DNA from: Nymphaea colorata
Lineage: Eukaryota > Streptophyta > Magnoliopsida > Nymphaeales > Nymphaeaceae
Assembly (NCBI RefSeq): GCF_008831285.2
Contig: NC_045151.1
Coordinates: 8,844,571-8,908,570 of the forward strand
Direction: 5' to 3'
Length of the DNA stretch: 64,000 nucleotides
Program-made: the position numbers and the translations under genes
Shown here: positions 60,823-64,000 of the stretch, piece by piece
Position numbering within the stretch: the first letter of the stretch is position 1
Layout: each line of letters starts with the position of its first letter
Notes under the pieces: model-generated
What the model was told of the DNA's origin: nothing
Databases searched by the model: none
What the model saw: only the letters and a program-made list of their open reading frames with translations

Positions 60823-62033
60823 TGCAGTGTGTGTGTGTACTACCACTGCATGGATACTCAAATTTAACTTTCATTCTGCATTGACGGACTTTCAAGTCAT
60901 ATTCTAGTTTAATTTCCATTCTGCATGAACTGACGTACAAGTCATACTAGAAACTTCATACTATACTCACACAATATCGATGTGGCGAAGATTTATCCAT
61001 GTGTAGGTAAAGCTCTAAACCCCAAAGAAAAACTCTTTCGTCGCATAAGAAACCATTAGCTGGTCAACTGAATATTTTCCTCCACTTATCATTAGTATGG
61101 CTTCCTATTGCTCACCGATTAGTTCAACTACATATATCTGGATCAAAACCATCAAAATAAGCACCTATCCAGTTGGATTCCACGCTGACGAGAATCACCT
61201 GCGCCGTTAAAAATTTTACGTGCAAAAATACTTTTTCAATCAAGACACTATAGGTGGTGCCTCTTCCCAAACATCTTAGTAATGCAAATCATTCCCTAAA
61301 TCTCTCCGCAGCAAAAATTCATTTTAAAAAACGAACCACAATCTCTCTCCTTCCACTTGCAGATGCAAAAGTTGATCCTTGATGCCTCTTATAGAACAGG
61401 TTAACAAAGGGAGAGATAACCGTCTAGAGAGAGAGAGGGGGGGTCTACTCTTCGATACAGGACTTGAGCGTCCAAGGAGGTGCGGACGCTAACTCAATAT
61501 GCATTCTACGCTGAAACTCAATGAGACTGCTTGACTGATTCTTATAAGTAAGAGTATTAACAAAGTATAACAAAAACCAACAGAAGCAAATCCCCAGATT
61601 TTGAATCCAAACATCGAGGGAATGTCTTCACTCCTAGGGAAAGGGAAAAAGGACGACAGAGCAAAAAAAAAGACATGAGAAATCAAAAGTCCTGAAAAGC
61701 AATCTGGACACAGAACCCCTCATATGGACCACCCCTACTCCGAGGAAGCCACGTCCCAAAACCCAAACGAACCCCCATAAATTGCGAACTTGAAAGAACA
61801 ACAAACAAGACTGTTTTCGAATAAGAAAACAAAAGGAAACACAACAACACCAGTAATAGCACTCCTGCTGGAATCGGCAAAAAAAGCGTCGGGAAAATCA
61901 CCTCCCAGTAGGAGACGCCCTTTCTGTACCAGTCCCTCTTCTTGGCGGGGTCGTCCTCTCCAATCTCCTCGCTCCACATCTCCCTCGCGCTCTTGAACTC
62001 TCGGCCGTCGGAATCCGCCCCGCAGACGTCCAT
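24102..62033 (-). CDS. NTM1: Alpha-N-terminal protein methyltransferase 1, complete gene with 8 exons
   Basis: SAM-dependent enzyme of the NTM1/METTL11 (Tae1) family, which methylates the alpha-amino group of proteins whose processed N-terminus is X-Pro-Lys/Arg; cytosol/nucleus is inferred from the family. Exons on the minus strand are 62033-61902, 59552-59417, 47178-47120, 46361-46242, 46165-46064, 29601-29547, 24652-24555 and 24227-24102. All introns are GT-AG and all phases fit, giving 828 nt, 275 residues plus TGA, the normal plant length. Visible features are the plant N-terminal block (MWSEEIG, WYRKG, YWEG), [18 protein letters not shown] motif I DCGSGIGR (about residues 90-97), [40 protein letters not shown] and a basic tail. 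Introns are 2349, 12238, 758, 76, 16462, 4894 and 327 nt. Introns 2, 5 and 6 are inflated by transposons in both orientations. No coding lesion was seen. The exon models come from reading by eye against the remembered family consensus. Confidence 0.95.
24555..24652 (-). CDS. NTM1: NTM1 exon 7
   Basis: 98 nt encoding (G)[17 protein letters not shown] and on to LYLYKTK. The acceptor is TTCACAG; the donor is GTCTAA, a weak but legal GT site. The sequence matches the conserved RSD-x-YF region of the family. Confidence 0.94.
26796..27141. mobile_element. Small hAT MITE S4 (346 bp) inside the copia gag
   Basis: Left end CTATGTCATATGG, right end CATGTGACAGAG. Candidate 8-bp target duplications CCTTCAGC / CCCTTTGC match at 5 of 8 positions. 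Removing the element and one target copy restores an in-frame gag reading (FLQ to LPTLEDLQ), which supports the boundaries. Its ends and length match element S3 at 51587. Confidence 0.65.
28426..28515 (+). repeat. 45-bp tandem duplication in the copia integrase
   Basis: GTTGTGCATTTGCAATGTGA occurs at 28426 and again at 28471. Both copies encode a VVHLQCD-x-RG-xY block that corresponds to the second catalytic Asp region of the integrase. Confidence 0.7.
28604..29456 (+). mobile_element. Non-autonomous hAT element S1 (853 bp)
   Basis: Ends are CTATGTGACACGGATACGG on the left and ...CCATGTGACATAG on the right, flanked by a perfect 8-bp duplication GTGGCTAT (28596-28603 and 29457-29464). Subterminal regions are rich in GACAC/GTGTC and TACCCG words. 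It holds a GC-rich 5' part with a short exon-like frame ending at a splice donor, then T-rich intron-like DNA. No transposase. It lies in intron 6, about 90 bp from NTM1 exon 6. Confidence 0.88.
28836..28918 (+). other. Exon-like segment carried by S1
   Basis: ATG at 28836 opens 83 nt encoding [19 protein letters not shown] and on, ending ACAG|GTAAGT at 28919, a strong splice donor. The same frame, length and donor recur in S2 (36533-36615). Either the first exon of the family's lost transposase gene or a captured host exon. Confidence 0.5.
29547..29601 (-). CDS. NTM1: NTM1 exon 6
   Basis: 55 nt encoding [18 protein letters not shown] plus one base. The acceptor is TTTCCAG and the donor GTTTGT. 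This microexon-sized piece is flanked by introns of 16.5 and 4.9 kb, both full of transposons. Confidence 0.94.
29602..31539. other. Left part of NTM1 intron 5, nothing recognised
   Basis: AT-rich intron sequence. Short open frames (for example 30355-30597) match no family I know. No terminal repeats were found. Confidence 0.5.
31540..32222. mobile_element. Possible decayed relative of the CTATGT hAT family
   Basis: The left part is rich in GTGTCTG/GACACTT words and the right part in CGACACT and ACCCATGTTCG words, like the subterminal zones of S1 and S2. A central AT-rich segment with AAATAAAGCTATTAAACAG resembles the interior of S4. Clean terminal repeats and target duplications were not found. 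Confidence 0.3.
31779..31868 (+). repeat. Two (CT)n microsatellites
   Basis: CT dinucleotide runs at about 31779-31807 and 31850-31868, separated by unique sequence. Confidence 0.9.
32440..32590. mobile_element. Possible truncated CAGTGTTG-type hAT fragment
   Basis: Begins CAGTGTTGTATGCCTCAAGG, similar to the terminal look of known plant hAT elements. It is followed by GGCGC/GCCTC-rich words and a CT run. No matching right end (CAACACTG) was found. Confidence 0.25.
32660..32787 (+). pseudogene. Old hAT transposase relic, left part
   Basis: One frame reads [18 protein letters not shown], matching the W[15 protein letters not shown] block of hAT (DUF659-type) transposases. It then continues across the nested elements into 36909. 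The small element S2 inserted here with target duplication ATTTGCAC (32779-32786 / 36909-36916). Confidence 0.65.
33222..35741 (-). pseudogene. hAT transposase (BED finger, DUF659, C-terminal dimerisation), one stop codon
   Basis: Exons 35741-33890, 33799-33595 and 33498-33222 join in frame to 778 codons with GT-AG introns. Residues 1-50 form a BED-type zinc finger (W-x-W...[11 protein letters not shown]...MKHHLA). An acidic and then Arg-rich linker follows. Next come DUF659 with SDGWTD and ITDNAANY (two catalytic Asp) and [15 protein letters not shown]. The C-terminal domain reads WWNRYG...CERNWSVF...[22 protein letters not shown], with the likely catalytic Glu in CERNWS. The tail is Glu/Asp-rich. 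The only lesion seen is TGA at 34325-34323 (codon 473), where the neighbouring sequence suggests a Trp codon. Its recency suggests that it or a sibling copy was recently active. Confidence 0.9.
36104..36279. repeat. Five perfect palindromes GTATCGTACGATAC in the hAT subterminal region
   Basis: Copies at 36104, 36133, 36154, 36246 and 36266, with many half-sites between them (for example GCGATACAGGG, GTGTATCG). At the other end of the element (32804-32870) only half-sites GTATCGTA occur. In hAT elements such subterminal repeats are transposase-binding sites; that role is inferred here. Confidence 0.8.
36298..36908 (+). mobile_element. Non-autonomous hAT element S2 (611 bp)
   Basis: Ends CTATGTCACATGG and CTGTGTGACATAG. 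Its target duplication ATTTGCAC is at 36909-36916 on the right and, because the 3.5-kb hAT was later inserted at its edge, at 32779-32786 on the left. About 70-80% alike to S1 along its length, including the same 83-nt exon-like frame and splice donor. Confidence 0.88.
36533..36615 (+). other. Exon-like segment carried by S2
   Basis: ATG at 36533, 83 nt encoding [19 protein letters not shown] and on, then donor GTAAGT at 36616. Same length as in S1 with no indel and about six residue changes over 27, so the frame seems to have been kept. Confidence 0.5.
36909..37345 (+). pseudogene. Old hAT transposase relic, right part
   Basis: Continues the relic at 32660-32787 with [20 protein letters not shown], then [20 protein letters not shown], a [14 protein letters not shown] block and [18 protein letters not shown]. 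These align in order with the [16 protein letters not shown]... to [14 protein letters not shown] part of the intact-looking transposase next door. Several stops and frameshifts. It ends at an (AT)n run where the copia element at 37375 begins. Confidence 0.7.
37333..37374. repeat. (AT)n microsatellite
   Basis: Pure AT run directly against the copia 5' LTR. It may have obscured the element's target duplication. Confidence 0.9.
37375..37555 (+). repeat. Copia 5' LTR (181 bp)
   Basis: Starts TGTTGAATTAGAATAATTT and ends GGCTGCCGGCTGTAACA. It lacks a 21-bp duplication found in the 3' LTR and has a short CT-rich insertion the other lacks. Confidence 0.92.
37556..37568 (+). promoter_or_regulatory. 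Primer binding site, initiator Met tRNA type
   Basis: TGGTATCAGAGCC directly follows the 5' LTR, the standard copia primer site complementary to the 3' end of initiator methionine tRNA. Confidence 0.92.
38061..38320 (+). repeat. 120-bp tandem repeat in the copia leader
   Basis: GACTGATTTG starts units at 38061, 38181 and (partial) 38301. Two full units are nearly identical, each with ATATGCATATGTGGATACG and TTCATTTATTGATTG. Confidence 0.88.
38479..42017 (+). pseudogene. Copia gag-pol of the 37375 element
   Basis: ATG at 38479 ([15 protein letters not shown] then a stop) starts gag. Gag jumps almost at once to its C-terminal CWDKLGRPS, so most of gag, including the nucleocapsid core, is deleted. 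Protease [13 protein letters not shown] near 38868 is intact. GAG-pre-integrase WHLRLGH near 39262 is followed by a TAG at 39334-39336 and a small insertion frameshift near 39505. The integrase core keeps RTDNALEF and [10 protein letters not shown]. There is a TAG at 40463. Reverse transcriptase runs 40544-41400 with [10 protein letters not shown]. RNase H has a small deletion frameshift near 41685, then [12 protein letters not shown] and DVFTKALP. It is non-autonomous. Confidence 0.9.
42016..42024 (+). promoter_or_regulatory. Copia polypurine tract
   Basis: GAGGGGGAG immediately before the 3' LTR primes plus-strand synthesis in this class. Confidence 0.85.
42025..42230 (+). repeat. Copia 3' LTR (206 bp)
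   Basis: Same ends as the 5' LTR. Contains a tandem 21-bp duplication (TCTTTAAACATTCCTCTATT twice) and a GTTGATGTACTTT segment missing from the 5' LTR. Confidence 0.9.
42968..44745 (-). pseudogene. LRR receptor-like kinase fragment (malectin/LRR type I family)
   Basis: Minus-strand exons with GT-AG borders: LRR end about 44745-44684 ([14 protein letters not shown]); LRR plus kinase start 44529-44262 ([15 protein letters not shown], a TAG, then [14 protein letters not shown] and [17 protein letters not shown]); 44196-44061 ([21 protein letters not shown]); 43651-43580 ([13 protein letters not shown]); 43477-43367 ([25 protein letters not shown]...VTDFA); last about 43360-42968 ([16 protein letters not shown]...[12 protein letters not shown]...[15 protein letters not shown]). 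It lacks the signal peptide, malectin domain, most LRRs and the transmembrane segment. HRD has become HRE, DFG is DFA and the GTPGYLDPEY segment is missing, so it is kinase-dead. It lies wholly inside the TIR element. Confidence 0.85.
44997..45014 (+). repeat. (GA)n microsatellite
   Basis: Short GAGA run (CTCT on the minus strand) just after the candidate donor in the TIR element. Confidence 0.85.
45029..45391 (-). CDS. Pyrimidine-rich candidate first exon in the TIR element
   Basis: An ATG at 45391 opens a Ser/Pro/Arg/Phe-rich low-complexity frame to 45029. A plausible donor AAG|GTAAAC follows near 45024. A TATAAATA box lies at about 45403-45410. This could be the first exon of a chimeric transcript running into the kinase fragments. 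The frame matches no family I know and the box is very close to the ATG, so translation from it is doubtful. Confidence 0.3.
   Translation of the reverse strand: MPFRANPRNGQNSSIPRQPRAPEPSTSSSFSPSPVLLHLHPRLRCLSPPSPPRAALAFLFISFSSVARSFLFLSFSSVSARGRPPDRVYSFPLAASLAAPQRASSRSSSVEHLPAAPGQW
45403..45410 (-). promoter_or_regulatory. Candidate TATA box in the TIR element
   Basis: TATAAATA on the minus strand, within 130 bp of the right end of the element and pointing toward the receptor-kinase fragments. Confidence 0.4.
46064..46165 (-). CDS. NTM1: NTM1 exon 5
   Basis: Thirty-four codons from [19 protein letters not shown] to FFRRAK, the conserved core that lines the substrate peptide groove in this family. 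The acceptor is ATGACAG and the donor GTGACT. The intron before it is only 76 nt; the one after it is 16,462 nt. Confidence 0.94.
46242..46361 (-). CDS. NTM1: NTM1 exon 4
   Basis: Forty codons from [10 protein letters not shown] to [14 protein letters not shown] carries the acidic residue at the end of strand beta-2 that normally contacts the SAM ribose. The acceptor is GGATTAG and the donor GTAGTG, phase 0 on both sides. Confidence 0.94.
47120..47178 (-). CDS. NTM1: NTM1 exon 3 (SAM-binding motif I)
   Basis: A 59-nt exon encoding (D)[19 protein letters not shown], the GxGxG nucleotide-binding turn of the Rossmann-like methyltransferase fold. The acceptor is GTGTAG and the donor GTAACA. It is short and isolated between a 12-kb and a 0.76-kb intron, so automatic gene models could easily miss it. 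Without it the enzyme would lack its cofactor site. Confidence 0.93.
47501..47754 (-). repeat. Copia 3' LTR (254 bp)
   Basis: Reads TGTTGACGTGTTTTAATG to CGTGTTTCTACA on the minus strand. It directly follows a GATGGGGAG purine tract. The flank at 47496-47500 is GTAAC; the partner target copy was not found because the other LTR is missing. Confidence 0.82.
47760..51110 (-). pseudogene. Copia pol: protease, integrase, reverse transcriptase, RNase H
   Basis: One long frame broken by few lesions. Protease [12 protein letters not shown] is near 50960. GAG-pre-integrase WHERLGHL is near 50620. Integrase has [16 protein letters not shown] and [15 protein letters not shown] lies at about 49710, and a TGA, apparently from Trp, near 49198. 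Reverse transcriptase at 49166-48350 has [16 protein letters not shown] and [12 protein letters not shown]. RNase H has YSDADWVG and [13 protein letters not shown]; a frameshift near 47840 separates the usual ADVLTKAL ending. Coding is well kept for an element without gag. Confidence 0.9.
51881..51937 (+). promoter_or_regulatory. Near-perfect hairpin in the LTR
   Basis: Arms GCTGTTGGGCC-TG-TCTCC and on to GGCTAGA pair with TCTAGCC...GGCCCAACAGC across a TT loop, about 27 bp per arm with one small bulge. Conserved in the 3' LTR (56875-56931). It lies 30-90 bp upstream of the TATA box. Confidence 0.85.
51971..51993 (+). promoter_or_regulatory. LTR TATA box and start-site palindrome
   Basis: TATAAATAAGGGACTGTAGT, where TATAAATA is the likely core promoter and GGGACTGTAGTCCC an inverted repeat (perfectly palindromic in the 3' LTR as GGGACTGCAGTCCC). 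Confidence 0.7.
52159..52174 (+). promoter_or_regulatory. Primer binding site
   Basis: TGGAATCAGAGCC follows the LTR end directly, one base away from the usual TGGTATCAGAGC site complementary to initiator Met tRNA. Confidence 0.88.
52564..56670 (+). pseudogene. Copia gag-pol of the 51677 element
   Basis: ATG at 52564 ([13 protein letters not shown]) starts gag. Stops at 52789 and a frameshift near 52905 break it. The CCHC knuckle [14 protein letters not shown] lies near 53350. The protease reads [10 protein letters not shown], with the catalytic D-S-G changed to D-L-G. GAG-pre-integrase is WHQRLGH. Integrase has DAWGPAP and [11 protein letters not shown], with a TAA at 54327. Frameshifts follow near 54880 and 55200, then stops near 55290, 55390 and 55518. 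Reverse transcriptase keeps [11 protein letters not shown] near 55720. A frameshift near 56430 precedes RNase [13 protein letters not shown] and GDFFTKAL. At least eight lesions, so it cannot have moved by its own proteins in its present state. Confidence 0.92.
56672..56683 (+). promoter_or_regulatory. Copia polypurine tract
   Basis: TTTGAGGGGGGA directly before the 3' LTR. Confidence 0.85.
56684..57152 (+). repeat. Copia 3' LTR (469 bp)
   Basis: Nearly identical to the 5' LTR apart from the AT microsatellite and about six substitutions. Carries the same hairpin (56875-56931) and TATA box. Confidence 0.95.
57280..57317. repeat. AT-rich microsatellite
   Basis: TATATATTTATATATATTTA-type run within the right half of the S3 MITE. 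Confidence 0.8.
57418..59135 (-). pseudogene. Decayed Ty1/copia element, gag to protease
   Basis: Minus strand. Gag starts near 59135 ([20 protein letters not shown] in one frame), then [20 protein letters not shown] near 58880. [15 protein letters not shown] lies near 58620. After an inserted LTR fragment it continues with [12 protein letters not shown] near 58000, [11 protein letters not shown] near 57940 (CCHC knuckle) and [20 protein letters not shown] to GTRQGN (57640-57480). It stops at the S3 MITE. Same family as the relic at 26218-28590. Integrase and RT are missing. Confidence 0.78.
58146..58498 (-). mobile_element. LTR plus leader fragment inserted in the copia gag
   Basis: On the minus strand TGTTAGATACC...GGGGCTATCA (58498-58286, 213 bp) looks like an LTR. 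It is followed by GGTATCAGAGC one base later (a primer site, 58284-58274) and a GC-rich leader to about 58146. No second LTR is present, so it is a truncated copy of yet another element. Confidence 0.65.
59417..59552 (-). CDS. NTM1: NTM1 exon 2
   Basis: 136 nt encoding [18 protein letters not shown] and onward to RHLVSL, plus the first base of the motif I Asp codon. The acceptor is TTTAACAG and the donor GTAATA. It holds the family signature before the SAM site and is followed by the 12.2-kb intron 2. Confidence 0.94.
59553..61901. other. NTM1 intron 1
   Basis: 2349-bp intron without any recognised transposon. Holds (AGT)n and (GT)n microsatellites and a GAGAGAGAGGGGGGG run near 61427-61442. 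Short open frames match nothing known. Confidence 0.7.
60792..60838 (+). repeat. (AGT)n then (GT)n microsatellites
   Basis: About ten AGT units at 60792-60821 and six GT units at 60827-60838. Confidence 0.92.
61902..62033 (-). CDS. NTM1: NTM1 exon 1 (start codon)
   Basis: This exon has 44 codons, beginning [10 protein letters not shown] and ending SYWE. The ATG at 62033-62031 is the first in this frame and lines up with the family N-terminus. Upstream in-frame codons exist (a CTT GCA TGT-type context) but no earlier ATG in frame was seen. The donor is GTGATT, phase 0. The exon is clearly more GC-rich than the introns around it. Confidence 0.94.
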
Positions 62034-62300
62034 CTCGTATACATGCAAGGGCTCAAAATTCGCCGGAGAATGGTGCCGCTAGTTGGACAGACCAGATCTT
62101 TGTCGGGACAGGCGGGTCCCAGAGTACACCGCAGTAAAACAGTTCGTAGGTCATCGATTGCTGCCGCGTCTCCTTTGGGCGGATCCTCGAGACAGGAACC
62201 ATACCCAAACCTGTACCGCCAGACTTGAAGGACGAGTACGCCCTGCCGGAGATAGCCAAACCCCCTCAACGATCATTTGAACTATGACAGTTTATTAATG
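62034..62300 (-). promoter_or_regulatory. NTM1 5' leader / proximal promoter region
   Basis: Sequence just upstream of the NTM1 start is GC-rich to about 62270 and then turns abruptly AT-rich. The GC-rich part is most likely 5' UTR. No clean TATA box was found, which is common for housekeeping genes. This rests on position and composition only. Confidence 0.4.
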
Positions 62301-64000
62301 TTTGATAAATTTGTCCTCGTTATTTGATAAGTTTAGGCTATGCTTGGATGGATTTAAAACAAAGTATTTTTTAGATGGAAGTGAAAGGAAGAAAAAGGAA
62401 GGGAACATTGATGGGGAGGGAAAACAAAGAAGGGAAAGAAACCGTTACAAAAGTTTATTTGGATGGAAAGGAAATGAAATATAAGAAACCATGTTTGTTA
62501 GGTGTGTAAAGGGAAGCACATGAAATGAACTAACTTAATTGACCAAAATACCTTTAACACCTCATATATTATAAATTTTAATAGTTATCTCTTTCTCATT
62601 TGCTTTTTCTCTCTCTCCTTCTTCCCACTATCTCTGCAACAAGCTATCACATTGGCTAGGTTGCCCCTCCTTAGCATATCAAATTGCAATTTTTAATGGC
62701 ATAAAAGAAAGTCATGCATGTGATCTACAGCTAGTTAATCAAAATTAGAATTGCACATAAGCATAAAAATGCAATATATAACTTGTGAAATAAGTATAAT
62801 GTTCAAAAAAGTTGAACCATGACCAACCAAAGCCTGATGTTACACTATGCCAACCCCCGCTTTGAGTGTTCTAATTAAAATTAAAGCAAGGCTAAATCTT
62901 CAAGTTGTTCTTGAATTTAATGGGATCAAAACAACTGATGCTGCCTTTCTATAGTACCATATCTCTGCTATAAAAGAAGACAAACAACTGAAATCAAATG
63001 ATATCTATCAAAATAAAAAGGTCCAAAGAAGTTGTAATCTCATTTGCACTTAAAGAAAAAAAGGGTCGCAACATGAAATTTCATCATAGCTTTTATCCGC
63101 TCTCCCTGAAAAAGTGTTCAAGGCTGATTTTTGCAAGTATAAAACCAGCTCTATTTCTACTCCCATATGCTAACAAAGAGGGAGATCTCCCCTGTTATGC
63201 TGACCATACTTCTCCTCCTTTCCTCCTTCATATGTGAAGAGTTGCTTCTACATCATCCCTTAAAATCCTGAAATGAAGGAGATATAATGGTATGAACAAC
63301 TTCTTCTTCTTCATCATTATCATCTTCTTCTTCTTCTTCTTCTTCTTCTTCTACTACTACTACTAAATTTATTAAATGGTTTTTATTTCTCTATGAAGCA
63401 TGCATGAGTATCCTTGTCTCATTCAACAATCATTCTTCTTAGTTTAGGATGGTGGAACTTCCAAGTCGTTTATGTGATTCATAGGCCATTAAATAAAGCA
63501 AGAAACAGCAAAAGGCTATGCCAAACAACCAGCTGCAACATTAGGAACTTCATATGGAGAGCACCATAAACAAATAAGAGAAACAAGTATAATGTTCATT
63601 GAATGTCTATCAACAAACAAAAAGTGAAAAATAATTTTTAAAAATTCAATTTGAAGAAGGGACAATCTTTTTTGGTATTATCTAAAGAGAATTGCATTAT
63701 AAAATATGTGCGAATGTTTGTAAATGACAATGAAAAGGACATGTTAGTGTGCGACATTTGTAATTTTGTGAAGGTATAGACCAAGGAAGCATTTTGACTT
63801 TTGAACATGCTTGATTTGCATCAATGGTGTTGTTTTGGTTCAAGGTTTATTCAATGGATTCCAGGGAACCAGGAATTCAAAAGTAAATGTGGAGGACGCC
63901 AACAATGTCAGCGCATGTCTTTGCCATTAATGCTGTAAATAGAAGCAGAGTGGTAGCTGAAAGGCATATGCAGAAAGTCTAAATCCTGCAACCTAACAAA
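62301..64000. other. Right flank, nothing recognised
   Basis: Purine-rich stretch 62340-62520 with GGATGGAAGTGAAAGGAAG-like words, a type common in plant repeats, then AT-rich DNA. No gene, terminal repeat or RNA could be supported. Confidence 0.45.
63299..63365 (+). repeat. (TTC)n / (TAC)n microsatellite
   Basis: Interrupted CTT/TTC trinucleotide run ending in CTACTACTACTACTA. Confidence 0.92.

Noticed and set aside
62340-62520. MITE with GGATGGAAGTGAAAGG-type words in the right flank
   Set aside because: No terminal inverted repeats or target duplication could be found.

Overview
This is nuclear DNA from a flowering plant. It has spliceosomal GT-AG introns, Ty1/copia and Ty3/gypsy elements, hAT and Harbinger-like DNA transposons, and one conserved plant housekeeping gene. 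I cannot name the species. No rRNA, tRNA, CRISPR array or prokaryotic-style operon was seen.

The only intact cellular gene found is an alpha-N-terminal protein methyltransferase (NTM1/METTL11 type) on the minus strand. Eight exons, from the ATG at 62033 to the stop at 24102, join to 828 nt (275 residues plus stop) with every splice phase matching. The gene covers 37.9 kb and about 98% of that is intron, because transposons fill introns 2, 5 and 6.

Left of the gene (1-24101): a probable gypsy LTR end; two diverged copies of a non-coding AT-rich repeat (1639-4290 and 10905-14743); three arrays of degenerate hairpin-rich tandem repeats (5.1-8.1 kb); a pyrimidine-rich leader-like stretch (9.2-9.9 kb); a 1.1-kb tandem duplication in which one copy holds a 455-bp hAT MITE and the other has what looks like its excision footprint; an Athila-like gypsy pol relic (17.4-19.1 kb); and a 206-bp tandem duplication at 21.1-21.5 kb.

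Intron 6 (24653-29546) holds a decayed copia element (26.2-28.6 kb) and two small hAT elements with CTATGT...ACATAG ends. Intron 5 (29602-46063) holds a three-level hAT nest: an old transposase relic, split by a small hAT element, whose left edge was hit by a 3.5-kb hAT element whose transposase is broken by a single stop codon. It also holds a 4.9-kb copia element lacking most of gag, and a 3.2-kb TIR element with TAA target duplications carrying a receptor-kinase pseudogene (a Pack-Harbinger candidate). Intron 2 (47179-59416) holds a 5'-truncated copia element, a small hAT element split by a 5.5-kb copia element with 98%-similar LTRs, and a further decayed copia element that contains an LTR fragment. 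Intron 1 and the right flank (62.3-64 kb) hold only microsatellites and sequence I do not recognise.

The transposons do not form a pathway with the gene. The main interest is the mobile-element archaeology and the persistence of an intact gene through it.
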